Of a DNA stretch of 64,000 nt, positions 35,134-44,976 are shown in pieces. Under the pieces are notes generated by a model. It did no database searches, was not told the DNA's origin, and saw only the letters and a list, made by a program, of their open reading frames with translations. The stretch is from Cladophialophora immunda (lineage: Eukaryota > Ascomycota > Eurotiomycetes > Chaetothyriales > Herpotrichiellaceae): positions 949,704-1,013,703 of the forward strand of contig NW_015622544.1 of assembly GCF_000835495.1 (NCBI RefSeq), read 5' to 3'. The translations under genes and the position numbers were made by a program. The first letter of the stretch is position 1. Every line of letters begins with the position of its first letter.

Positions 35134-37074
35134 ATGCAAGCCGCGATATGGTACCTTCTTGACAACTCGACTGTCTATGCCACCATTATCCCGGAAGACC
35201 GCCACAGCATCTTTGTGTACGTTATCAGCGCCTTGATTAACCTGAAAAAGAAGGTAGCGCAATCACTAGATGGCGGGATTTCAAAGCTACTACTTGCAGC
35301 TCGTCCAGACAAGGTCCCCCAACTTAACATTTACCGATCCCTCAGTGACCCTTCTCTTGCACACGAGGACGGGCTGTACCTCAATGAGAGCCAAAAGGAA
35401 GCAATCCGTTTCGGACACCATGCTCCAGCGGGGTTCGTCCTTTGTCATGGAGGGCCTGGAACGGGCAAGACGCATTTCATCATCCAGGCTGTTCGACCTT
35501 TTCTCCTAGATAGCGCCAAGCAGCACCGAGTGCTAGTCACAGCAGCTTCCAACACAAGCGTCGACTCCGTGGCAAGAGCTTTGGATGGACAGCTGAGGCA
35601 AGTGGTTGCTGAAAGAGGAGGCTCAAACAAGCAATATGTGATTCGTCTGCACAGCATCAAGACAGAGAAGTCAGTGGCTCTTCGAGAAGCGAGGCTCGCA
35701 AGACAAGCCAGTCTAGCCGCCAAAAAGCACAACCCTTCACCCAAAAACTCTGACGCCCGTCCGCCGATATCGGGGCAGGCTGATACGATTCTCGCACATT
35801 GTCAAGCCTTCATGGAGCGCAAGTATGAAGGTGTCAGCGACGAGCGGGTGAATGCCATTGAGCTGTCTGCAGGCGAGAGGATGCTTGAGATCGCCGGACT
35901 ACGTAAAGAGAGCCTACTCAATACCGCAAGCCGGTTCACGAAATTCGCAGACTTGTATCAGCGGTTCGTCGACGGTGACGAGTTCAACTACGAGAAATGG
36001 GAAACTCTTGGTGAAGAGATAGAGGAGCTCTTAGCTTATACCATCAATCACGCTTCAGTCATTTGTGCAACTGTTGGCGGAGCTGCCGACGGCTTTTTCT
36101 GCAAGCACTACGCTGATGCAGAGTTGATTGTCGTCGATGAGGCTGCCCGAGTCCCTGAATACCAAATGTGGCCGTTACTTGCCTGCTATCCCAACGCGGT
36201 CGGCAAGGTCTTGGTTGGAGATCCCAACCAGCTAGGTCCTATGATCAGAGGCGATGATACAAAGGACGACGCGAAGAGCATAATCAACCCTTTTCAGAGG
36301 CAGTTGGAAATGTCACTTCAACAACGCCTTCAGTCCGCAGGTTTCACGTCGGCCTTCTTCAATGTGCAATACCGGGCCGTGGAGAAGATTGCCCGGATTT
36401 ACAGCAACGTCTGCTACGGGGGTCTCTTGCAACATGGTCGAACCTCGGAACTGGAAGACGATCAGCTTGCCAAAGACATCATCGAACATAACCGGCAAAC
36501 ATATGGTATCCCCGAACCCGTGGTGTTCTACGACATACCAGACGCTGCACAAGGACGGAACTACCATCGGTCCAGATTCTGCAAGGAATATGTCATATTG
36601 GTGCTGAAGATTTTGAGGGGTCTCTTCAACGCCGGATTCGGAACTCGTGAGAAGTCTTGCTCTATCGCCATCTTGACACCGTATATCGAGCAAAAACGAC
36701 TCCTCAAGGTATCAAAAGCGCAAATGGAAAAACTCTATCCAGCAGCCAAGGACGTCGTCTTGCAGACCGTCGACAGCGTCCAAGGCATGGAGTACGATGT
36801 GGTCATTGTGGATCCCACCGTCGTGCGCAGCCCCGGGTTCCTTGATGCAAATCGACTGAACGTGATGTTCTCGCGCGCCAGATATGGCCTCTACGTCGTT
36901 GGCGATTACATGTCGTGGATTTCCATGAGGAAGGATGATTCGGCGCCCTTGAGAAAGTTTGCAGCAGAGTTCAAAGCGACCTACCGGATAAAATGGGATA
37001 GGGGGCAAAAAGATCAAACTTTGTCCTCGCCATTCTTTGACGAGGAGATGATTGCAGGCTATGAGTCGGAATGA
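35134..37074 (+). CDS. UPF1-like superfamily 1 helicase
   Basis: The ATG at 35134 opens 646 codons, but the same frame is open and protein-like from 34927 (DDYSPKPWRGPWDIN...), so the protein likely begins upstream. SF1 (UPF1/DNA2/Sen1-like) motifs are all present: Walker A GGPGTGKT at 106-113; motif Ia TAASNTSVDSVARAL; motif II VDEAAR with Asp335-Glu336; motif III VGDPNQLGP at about 361-369; QYRAVEKIARI; and motifs V/VI TVDSVQGMEYDVVIVD and NRLNVMFSRARYG at about 573-585. The ATPase core looks intact and active, unwinding RNA or DNA 5'-3'. It lacks the CH domain of Upf1. Such helicases exist as variable multicopy accessory genes in many filamentous fungi, and the repeat-rich flank fits that class. 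Confidence 0.85.
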   Translation: MQAAIWYLLDNSTVYATIIPEDRHSIFVYVISALINLKKKVAQSLDGGISKLLLAARPDKVPQLNIYRSLSDPSLAHEDGLYLNESQKEAIRFGHHAPAGFVLCHGGPGTGKTHFIIQAVRPFLLDSAKQHRVLVTAASNTSVDSVARALDGQLRQVVAERGGSNKQYVIRLHSIKTEKSVALREARLARQASLAAKKHNPSPKNSDARPPISGQADTILAHCQAFMERKYEGVSDERVNAIELSAGERMLEIAGLRKESLLNTASRFTKFADLYQRFVDGDEFNYEKWETLGEEIEELLAYTINHASVICATVGGAADGFFCKHYADAELIVVDEAARVPEYQMWPLLACYPNAVGKVLVGDPNQLGPMIRGDDTKDDAKSIINPFQRQLEMSLQQRLQSAGFTSAFFNVQYRAVEKIARIYSNVCYGGLLQHGRTSELEDDQLAKDIIEHNRQTYGIPEPVVFYDIPDAAQGRNYHRSRFCKEYVILVLKILRGLFNAGFGTREKSCSIAILTPYIEQKRLLKVSKAQMEKLYPAAKDVVLQTVDSVQGMEYDVVIVDPTVVRSPGFLDANRLNVMFSRARYGLYVVGDYMSWISMRKDDSAPLRKFAAEFKATYRIKWDRGQKDQTLSSPFFDEEMIAGYESE

Positions 37075-37754
37075 TTGCATGGTCTGGTCACTTCGAGGAG
37101 GCGATTGTTGAAACAAAAAGTCATAGCTCCGAATCACTAGGCGCGGAAATGAGATATCGAAGGAGACACAAGCTGCTCACGGCACGAGGGCAGGAGGATA
37201 ACTTGGGACCGTTCAGGAGGTGGATGTCCGATGTTGAGGTCAAGGCTTGCTTGGATGAGGTTGATCATGATGAGATTAGGTATCCGGAAGGGCCTAACTT
37301 GGATCAGTCCGACACAGTTGTGAGGGTTGAAGTGTGATCGACACGGTAAAGCGTCTTCAAGTCGACTTCGTGTTTTCAGGGCCGGTGGCAGGATTTCGTG
37401 AACGAGGGACAAGAGTATCTGCTCCAGCTTTCAGCCTCGTGTGTTCAATGCAGCCTTGCGGTAGACATAGAGAACCCTGATTGGTCTATTTGGCCGTGAA
37501 AATGAATGTCAGTCTGTCAGACACACCATTTTTGTCTTGGCCCATTTGTCATGGAGGACGCCTGATCTGAGCATCGGAACGTTGTTTTCTTCCTGTCTTT
37601 CGAGTAGACCTCCGATTCTTCATGAATCGGCGCATTCAAGCAGCGGCCAGAAACACAGTCGGGGCAGATCTCGGAAGGTGCGAAACCTCCGGCGGTCCTT
37701 GCAATTGGCGCACCAGATTTGTCCTTGAGATGGCATTCCTCACCGCCAGAAAGC
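37075..37754. other. Intergenic between helicase and zinc-cluster gene
   Basis: 680 bp. An 88-codon frame begins at ATG 37071, overlapping the helicase stop by ATGA, but it is unrecognised; bacterial-style overlap has no meaning here. Otherwise nothing is seen. Confidence 0.45.
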
Positions 37755-38903
37755 ATGCAGACGTTTCACCCCCCTAATGATGGCAAAGGCAACGGCCGTT
37801 CTGCCTGCGACCGCTGCAGGCGCCACAAGCTCCGATGCGAGCGCCCTTCAGACTCGGCACAGTGCCGTCGATGCTGGAAAGCCAATGTCGAATGTGTCAC
37901 CGGAGCCGCTCTCAAGTCCGGTCGTCCGTCCTCGAGGCGACAACCCTCCGATGCTTTGGAGAACTGGCCTCTCCATCAGACGCTTCAGACACCAAGCGAT
38001 ACCCCCGAGACCGACTCTAGCACTGGCAGGGAAATGCAGTTACCACCAGCACCAATTACTGTCGATGGTCTCGAAAACGGGTGGCCAGACGGCTTGCAGC
38101 AGGATATCGATGCATCGCAAACATTCCAGCCTCTATCAGACACCTATCAGCCGGTATATTCCCAAATTGACCCCCAGGGTGACTGTCTGAAGCGACTCGG
38201 AGACCTGCAGAGGGAGATACATGTGGACCTGGAGCTTGTCAAGGCGTGCAAAAAAGCGACGGACTGCGCTCAATTGTCGCTACCTCCTGAGCTGGCGTAT
38301 AATTCTTCCTTCCTCGTCGGTCGAATGCTTGAACATTCAAAGACTCTACTCGGTATCTTGGCTTCCTTTGGATCGATCTCGCCGGCGCCCAATTGTTCCA
38401 CGAACGTGGACTACTTCCCAGCTGTACCGACCTGTCCCGGAGGCTTACACTGCGACGTTCCCACCATGTTCTCTCTTTTCTCATGCTACATCTGCCTCAT
38501 CCGCATCTACCGCACCATCTTTTCGTGCATCCATGACTCGATGCCTGTTCTGCTGTCGCTGCAACCAACCCTGCCCCAGCTATTTCCAGGCATCAATTTG
38601 GCAGGTTTCACTCTCGAAACGCGCCTCGACCTGCAAGTCCAGATCCTTGTCCAAGTGAGCGAAGATATGCTTGCGAAGCTCGAAGCCAGGCTTGGTGTGC
38701 CAGAGGGCGCCACCGCTGGGCAAGGAATCTTGGAGCCCACGAGAGCCGCTAGAATGCTCAGCATGATGTTGGAGGAGGAGGCCCATGAGCAGCCTCCGCT
38801 GTATGAACCTCGCGGCCCTTGCAAATCACTCAGGGACATCCTTGCCGACTTGAAGCGAATGATCAACGCCGAAAATACAAACCGAAGAGACATTGGAGTC
38901 TGA
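37755..38903 (+). CDS. Zn2Cys6 transcription factor, AflR-like
   Basis: A 382-residue intronless protein. The binuclear zinc cluster lies at the N-terminus with Cys18, 21, 28, 37, 40 and 47 (CX2CX6CX8CX2CX6C) and the basic RRHKLRC core. A long Pro/Ser linker follows. The C-terminal half has the pattern of secondary-metabolism C6 regulators: FGSISPAPNCSTNVDYF..., then CDVPTMFSLFSCYICLIRIYR, LETRLDLQVQILVQ, and a closing helix ILADLKRMINAEN. It lacks the large fungal-specific MHR domain of longer C6 proteins. It is the first of four rightward genes and could regulate the dehydrogenase, aldolase and ABM-like genes that follow; this is inference from position. The start at 37755 is the ATG nearest the zinc cluster. 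Confidence 0.87.
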   Translation: MQTFHPPNDGKGNGRSACDRCRRHKLRCERPSDSAQCRRCWKANVECVTGAALKSGRPSSRRQPSDALENWPLHQTLQTPSDTPETDSSTGREMQLPPAPITVDGLENGWPDGLQQDIDASQTFQPLSDTYQPVYSQIDPQGDCLKRLGDLQREIHVDLELVKACKKATDCAQLSLPPELAYNSSFLVGRMLEHSKTLLGILASFGSISPAPNCSTNVDYFPAVPTCPGGLHCDVPTMFSLFSCYICLIRIYRTIFSCIHDSMPVLLSLQPTLPQLFPGINLAGFTLETRLDLQVQILVQVSEDMLAKLEARLGVPEGATAGQGILEPTRAARMLSMMLEEEAHEQPPLYEPRGPCKSLRDILADLKRMINAENTNRRDIGV

Positions 38904-39078
38904 GCTTCGGAGCATTTATCATCTCTTTGTGGATCCGCGACAGCCTTGTCAAAACGTTCCGATCCGACTTCATGTAGCTCCGAGAAGCAATAAAACCAAC
39001 TGCGAGGCCCATGATGTCCGGTGTCAAAACTGACACAACCTGCGTCCTTCTAGCAGCTCGATTCTTCACCCTGCCGCC

Positions 39079-40274
39079 ATGCCGTCATCTCCCCCCGACC
39101 ACCAAGGCCTCTCTGCTATGTGGTGGAGTGCGCGGGTAAGATTTCCCTCCTGAATGCGGCAGCCTCGCGCTACAGCTGGCACGCAAAGCGACTGACCAAT
39201 GCTAGAATCCACCAGAGAACCCTCGAACTTCCTTCTCAGGCAAGACCGTCCTCATCACCGGCGCCAACGTCGGCCTGGGCCTCGAAGCCGCAGTCAAATT
39301 CGCCGCACTGGGTGCCTCGCGTCTCATTCTCGGCGTGCGGTCCATCCAACGCGGTGAAGAGGCCAGAGAACAAATCTGCCGACGATCCGGTTACAAGAGC
39401 GCAGACGTGCAGCTATACCAGCTCGACATGAGCAGCTTTGCATCCGTCAAGTCTTTCGCCAAGCAAGTCCGCGCGGACGAAGCTCGAGTCGACGTCGCCG
39501 TCCTCAACGCGGGCATGGCGGCGTCTTCGTACCAGCGCTCGGCCGAAGGGTTCGAGATGTCCCTGCAAGTCAACGCGCTCTCAACCGCCCTCCTGGCCGT
39601 GCTACTATATCCGAAGCTCCAGAAATCGGCCGAGGTGTCGGGCGAGCCATCACACCTCGAGTTCGTGGGCAGTGTCGGCCATCGCATGGTCAAGCCTGGT
39701 GCACTCGACGCGGCGCTCGAGAGCGGGTCGCGCGTGCTGGACCTGGTCAACGACGAGACATTCTTCGACGTCGAACGCCAATACTGCACCACCAAGCTCT
39801 TGCTGATGTACGTCATGGACGGACTCGTCGCAGCAGCAGCGTCGTCCTCGTCCTCGTCATTTGCAGACCCCAAAGGCCCCGACGTGGTCATCACGACTTG
39901 CTGCCCGAACCTGTGCCGCACGAACCTCGGCCGCGACTTTTCGTTCCTGCTCAAGCTGCCGACGTCCCTGTTCCAACTCGTCTTCGCCCGCTCCGCCGAG
40001 GAAGGGAGCCGGATTCTTGTCAGCGGAACGGCCTTGGGAAGGGAGGCGCAGGGCCAGTTCTGGAGCCACGACGTCTTTGACCAGTAAGTGGGAGATTCAT
40101 CCTGATGGGCTCCGAGCCTTTTGTAGGGAGTCTGTGCTGATTTGGCGATGCAGGAAGGGTGAGCTGGCGACGAGTTCGAAGGGGAAGGCTCTGCAGAAGA
40201 AAGCATGGGCCGAGATCGTGCAGATTCTTGAGGAGCACGTTCCGCAGAGCGAGGGATATCTCCTCCGCTGTTAG
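39079..40274 (+). CDS. Short-chain dehydrogenase/reductase (retinol-dehydrogenase-like)
   Basis: Three exons (39079-39135, 39206-40083, 40154-40274) with introns of 70 and 70 nt; 351 residues. It has a Rossmann fold with TGANVGLG at 37-44 for NAD(P)H, the Asp-bearing strand end LDMSS, NAG in the VAVLNAG strand, and the catalytic YxxxK at Tyr212-Lys216 (YCTTK). The order resembles light-dependent protochlorophyllide-reductase/retinol-dehydrogenase-like SDRs, common in fungal tailoring pathways. The short first exon (19 codons) holds MPSSPPDHQGLSAMWWSAR. An Ala/Ser run at about 232-241, coded by GCAGCAGC and TCCTCG repeats, is an insertion relative to the fold. The gene lies 175 bp after the zinc-cluster gene in the same direction. 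The substrate cannot be told. Confidence 0.9.
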
Positions 40275-40818
40275 CCGCAAGCATGCACGGCGTTGGGATG
40301 GCGCGGAGAAACGCTCAGGGTTCCAATGTAATAAGGCGTTATGTTCGGATAGAATCTTTCCATCTCATACATCCTACACACCCTACGCATTCTACTTCCC
40401 GCCCACAACGGTCTAGTCCAAGATGGTTCCATGTTCAATGTCGTTCAGAGGATGTCACCAACACCCCTCAAATGTTACTGTTGTAACACTGAACACAGGC
40501 GGCGCAGTTATGGACAGCCTAGGCACAAACTCCTCACCATAATGTCGACAGACGCCCTTGCAGCCTGTCCCAGTCTATACTGTGTTGCTATGAAACCGTC
40601 TGAAGAGATAGCGCGGAGAAAGAGCCCCGATGCGGAGAAGAGGATGGCGGAAACCATCCGATGCTTGCTGGACCACCACGCAGCTTCTGACCTGTAAGCG
40701 AGCCGGGAAGAAAGCTTGGTCTCTTCGCTATCACACTTCTTGGTGGCATGCCGGGTTGTTCGTCAATCGACACACATACCAAAGATCCGTTGAAAGGCAC
40801 CGAGATAGAACGACGGCG
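40275..40818. other. Intergenic between SDR and RraA-type gene
   Basis: About 540 bp. A short open stretch (MSTDALAACPSLY..., from 40542) is not clearly coding. This is the likely promoter of the next gene. Confidence 0.45.
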
Positions 40819-41675
40819 ATGGCGAGTTTACAACGCCTGCGCGCCTTTACCACATGCGACGTGAGTTGAAAAGCCCACCCGTCGCCCTCAGAAGTGTTCC
40901 CTGAGTCGTTGCTGAACCGCGGGCGCTGTACCCGTCCACAGATCGGCGACGCGCTGGTGAAGCTGAAATACCCGTTCGGCGGCTTCCTGGACGGCATCAA
41001 GATGTACTCGCCAGACGACGCGGCGGCCACCAAGACCGTCTTCGGCGCCGCCGTGACCGTCAAGATGGTCGAGATGAGCGACCGGCACGCCCCGCGCCCG
41101 CCGCGGCACTTTGCCGACTGCAATGAGGCCGGCAAGGTCATGTACATCCAGCAGCCCAAGGGCCTGTACTCGGCGTGCTGGGGCGGGCTGATGTCGACGC
41201 GGGCCAAGCACCTGGGCGCCGCGGGGGTGGTGATCGATGGACGCATGCGCGATGTCCGCGAGCATCGAGAGATGGGGTTCCCGGTGAGGGCGAACCAACA
41301 GACTTTTCCTCCTCTTTTTGTTGCACATGCCTTCATCATAAATGTCTCCGTTATCGTCGTCGTCGTCGTGGCTGGAAGCTGACAATCCTCCCCCTCCCCA
41401 AGGTCTTCGCCCGCGATACCTCCATCCTGGGCTCCAACACCTTCACCCGCGCCTCCGAGGTCAACACCCCCTTACAGTTCCAGGGCGACCTGTGGATCCA
41501 CCCGGGCGACATCCTGGCGGGCGACTCTGACGGGGTCGTCGTGGTGCCGCCCTCGCTGGTGGACCAGGTCGTCGCCCTGTGCCAGGAACGCGCCGAGATC
41601 GACGAGAAGACGTTTGCGGCGCTGCGGGCCGGCGAGGAGATGGGCCCGACCATCAAACGACTTCGGAAGGAGTGA
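40819..41675 (+). CDS. RraA / HMG-aldolase-family protein
   Basis: Three exons (40819-40860, 40942-41283, 41403-41675) with introns of 81 and 119 nt; 218 residues. The fold family covers 4-hydroxy-4-methyl-2-oxoglutarate/4-carboxy-4-hydroxy-2-oxoadipate aldolases (metal-dependent retro-aldol cleavage in aromatic breakdown), oxaloacetate decarboxylases and the RNase E inhibitor RraA; older annotations say dimethylmenaquinone methyltransferase. Seen here: FTTCDIGDALVKL at the N-terminus, WGGLMSTRAKHLGAAGVVIDG at 94-114 and the metal-site signature DGRMRD at 113-118, then the C-terminal VHPGD-like HPGDILAGDSDGVVVVP. Conserved residues suggest an active lyase. In this setting a retro-aldol step in ring-fission product breakdown is plausible, but unproven. 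Confidence 0.88.
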
Positions 41676-42774
41676 GGGGGGGAGAGGATCCCGCGGGACG
41701 TAGGTGGCTGTAGTAGTTGTCGATGGATTTCAGCGTATCGGACGAATGTGATCTAGTTTTCTGTTTCCTAGCGCCAGGAAGTGTTCGAAAAGTTGTGGAT
41801 GGTGTGTCATCTCCCTAGACTCGCAGGGGCAAGTGTAGGTAGGTTGGTCGAATTGGTATGTCGCATATGATCGAGAAAGCAGTCAAAAGAAGAGGTTTGG
41901 ATAGGTGCCCAAGGTAGATGGACTTGAATTGATAGGGTGCTTTAGGGGGTCTTAGGGGGTCTTAGGGGGTCTTTGGGGTTCACTAGGCTCTGCTGAGGAG
42001 TCATTCTAGGCGTTGTCTAACTATCCAAGCAGTGGTGTTGACTACCCTGACGCCTAAGACTAGCTGGTAAGACCCAGCTAAGCATTCCCCAAGCCAATTA
42101 ACCAGGCACAGCTATGGACCTATAGCTAAGGAGGCATCAGCAAGATTTTACGCGAACAACAGCAACAAGAATATAGTGTGTATCCATCCGCCCTCACATA
42201 GACTGACGACCTTGTTGACAGCTAATCAGCCCATCAAGTCCGTCGCCAGGATCGAGCAGCAGAACCAAGGACCTTCACCAACGCCTACAGGCGCATAAAC
42301 CTCCCAGACATCGTTCATCTCGCCCTTTAGTCCTGCAAGAAGCAGTCAAGGGTGTTCGGCGGCTTGATCTAATCTTATCAAGGCGATTCCAGAAAATATC
42401 ACCATCATAGCCGAGGCAATTCCCCCATGTGGTGGATATCCGATGCTTTGCCCACCAACTAACCGGTGGGATATGCTCATAAGTAATCAGCACGCCTCAA
42501 AGATGACCCAGCGAGATCACTATTCGACTGGAAAGAACTCATAACGTCTTCGAGCGGCGCGAAACGAGACCGTAGATCAACTCGTCTCGTCCCATCGTGT
42601 CTCCTTCAAGGTCTGAGGTGTCGAGTATTCTCCCGACGCTGCGCTTCTCGGGTATAACGACGACACGATCGAAGAACGACGCGGAGTGAAGCAAGAACTC
42701 GGAGAGCCAACGGAGAGGCTGTGCTGTAGAGAAAAGCTCAAAAAGAAAGAGAAGCTTACCTCGACCGACTCAAT
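41676..42774. other. Intergenic with G-tract repeat
   Basis: About 1.1 kb between two rightward genes. Contains the TTAGGGGGTC array (next entry). The stretch 42140-42490 is AT-richer and protein-like only in short bits. No supported gene. Confidence 0.45.
41942..41978 (+). repeat. TTAGGGGGTC tandem array with four G-tracts
   Basis: Three copies of TTAGGGGGTC followed by TTTGGGG. The four G-runs (5, 5, 5 and 4 Gs, loops of 5 or 6 nt) meet the usual rule for an intramolecular G-quadruplex on the plus strand. Confidence 0.85.
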
Positions 42775-44116
42775 ATGGCAACCGACAACAAGCCATTCGC
42801 GTTGGTGGCCTTGGTTCACCCCAAGAGCACCGAGAACCGGGACAAGGTATCATAGGCTCCTCCATTCCCCCACCGCATCTTCCGCGAGGCTTTGATGTGG
42901 GCTGAAACCCCGTCGAACTCGACCCCAAAATCTCCTAGGCGGAGGAATCGCCGAAGGATGGCAGGGAGAGAATGTCCAGTCTAGCCCAGGGCTCCGAGAA
43001 ATTGGATCATGGCTCAGAGTCCATGTCTCCCAGACGAGCAGACAACACCTATCCCATCCACACACGGCCCACAGCAAAAGACTAACATTTTGTCTCCCTC
43101 CCTCTAGGCTCTCAAGCTCAATGCCGCCGTGACGCCCTTCTTCCGGCGCCCCAGCACGCAATGCACGACACGCAGCATCTTCACGCCGGCGACGCGCCCC
43201 AAGGCGAACATGGGGATGGTCCCCGCGGCCGAGAAGGGGAGCATGTTCGGGGTGGTTGAGATCTGGACGTCTCGCGCCGCGCTCGACGCCGTCAAAGCCG
43301 GCCCGGCGCCCGAGTACAAGCAGTACCACTCGACGGTGGCGCGCGAGGGCCTGTATAGCGTCGAAACGGACATGGACATCTCCGAGTGGACGCCCTGTGC
43401 CGGGTTCGTGGCGCGCAAGGGCGAGAAGGAGACACCCCGGGCCGGCATCGTCATGCTGGCCAAGTTCGTGTGCAAGGACGGCGAGGCCATGAAGGACGGG
43501 TTGGTCGGTGTGATTGGGTGCGTTCGCGATGTTTCCAGCCTGATCTTGCAGATCAGTATCCCTCTCTCTCCCCTTGTCTTCCGTTGCTTCTTTGAAACAA
43601 CCCTCTGGAGCGAAAGCGAATTCGGACCGACACACCGCTAACACAACGACCACCGCCAGGAAATTCTGCGACTGGGTCGAAGCCAACGAGTTCGGCACCC
43701 TGACATACTGCGTGATGGCCAGCAACACAGCGCCCAACGAGATCCTCCTGTTCGAGCGGTACAAGGACCTCGCCGCGCTGGGCGTGCACGGCAAGACCGC
43801 CGAGTTTCGAGCGATGTTGTAAGTCGAATCTTCTCCTCTCGCTGTATCAACAGCACATGCATGATCCTCTGGGAGTGGTGCTCTCTCTCTCTCTCTTTTT
43901 CATGCCTCCCTACGTCCCCTCCCTGCCAGCCTACCAGTCGCCACATGTACTTCGCGAGCACGACACTGACTAACGCGATGTTCACACCATAGCAAAGGAA
44001 CAGGCCGTTTCATCCAGGTGAAGAAGACGGTGCTGAACGAGTGGGAAGAGCTGGATGGGTCTTTCGTCTCGAACCAGCCCGGCGGCGCTGGTGCCGGAGG
44101 ACAGGCGAAGCTGTGA
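42775..44116 (+). CDS. ABM-like (dimeric alpha-beta barrel) protein with peroxisomal signal
   Basis: Four exons (42775-42846, 43108-43517, 43660-43818, 43993-44116) with introns of 261, 142 and 174 nt, longer than elsewhere in this window; 254 residues. Two ferredoxin-like halves are visible. The first (PFALVALVHPK..., GMFGVVEIWTSRAALDAVKA-type, YHSTVAREGLY) and the second (AGIVMLAKFVCKDGEAMKDGL, KFCDWVEANEFGTLTYCVM, LFERYKDLAALGVHGKT) each match the antibiotic-biosynthesis-monooxygenase pattern. Such proteins are cofactor-free oxygenases or quinol-handling enzymes, or simply bind aromatics. The C-terminus is AKL, a strong type-1 peroxisomal signal. It follows the SDR and RraA genes in the same orientation. 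The splicing model is supported by phase and by domain continuity. Confidence 0.82.
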
Positions 44117-44976
44117 GGTCTGAGGAGCTGTAGGTCAACGCCACGAGGGCTCTAAGCGCCGGGCCGGGGTGAATTTTTGAGAGACGCGGTGTCCTGTATA
44201 AGCGGCCAGCCGAACGAGTCAGTCAACTGGGGATGCAGCGACACATACCACGCTTTTCTTGGCTCATTATGTTGTGATGTGAGTTGAAAAGAAAGGACGA
44301 AAATTGCATATACGGACTGGCACTAGCATTAAGGAAGCTCTACACGTGCTGGAGGACGATGAAGGAGAATGAAGAGCGAGCGGACTGTTTTGAGTCTCAA
44401 AAGTCGTGTGCTCCCGACGTGTCTACAACCAGCACCTCATAGCACAAGTCGCAGTCTCAAGCCACAATCATCCAGTGCAATAAGATCAAGCCCAAATTCT
44501 TCTTAACTGGTTATATTCACAGCGAAGGATTGTATACATCCTACAGCACTTGCCCTATGCACAAAATTCCCATTCCTCCTCATGGGACAAGATTCTGCAC
44601 TCCATAGTTCCCACACCTCTTCCCATATTATACTGTCATTATGGTGTATCAGATAGGTTGCACATCCCCTTCGTGCACCTCAATACCCAAATCCTTCCTG
44701 GCACAAGATTGTTGCCGGCCCATTCAGACAGTCCGATCACCCCTTGCGGGTAACAAGCGCCTCCCTCCGTCACGTATTGAAAACGCCAGGACAGCCGTGT
44801 ATGTCTATGTCGGAGGTTCAACCCTCCACGATGTATGTACAAGATCCACTCAGCTGCTTCCTTTCGGTGTGGATGTGTTTAGCTCCGCTTCCATTAATCC
44901 AGTTTTGGACTGTCGCAACCTGAAACCGACAGTCATGGACATGCTCGTTGCATCATTAATTTTGTTGTTTTCGGTC
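44117..44976. other. Convergent 3' flanks, no gene
   Basis: 860 bp between the 3' ends of the ABM-like gene and the GT2 gene; presumably UTRs. No supported gene, and no structured element noticed. Confidence 0.5.

Noticed and set aside
28562..37074. A Starship or other giant element carrying the helicase
   Set aside because: No tyrosine recombinase (DUF3435) captain gene and no element boundaries seen; only local repeats.
37071..37337. 88-codon frame overlapping the helicase stop by ATGA
   Set aside because: Looks like a bacterial coupled gene, but this is fungal DNA; no family resemblance and no splice context.
41942..41978. Telomere or telomere fusion scar
   Set aside because: The unit is TTAGGGGGTC, not TTAGGG, with only three copies, and ordinary genes lie on both sides.
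37755..44116. Classical secondary-metabolite gene cluster
   Set aside because: No polyketide synthase, NRPS, terpene cyclase or DMATS core gene anywhere in the window; described instead as a possible catabolic or tailoring cassette.
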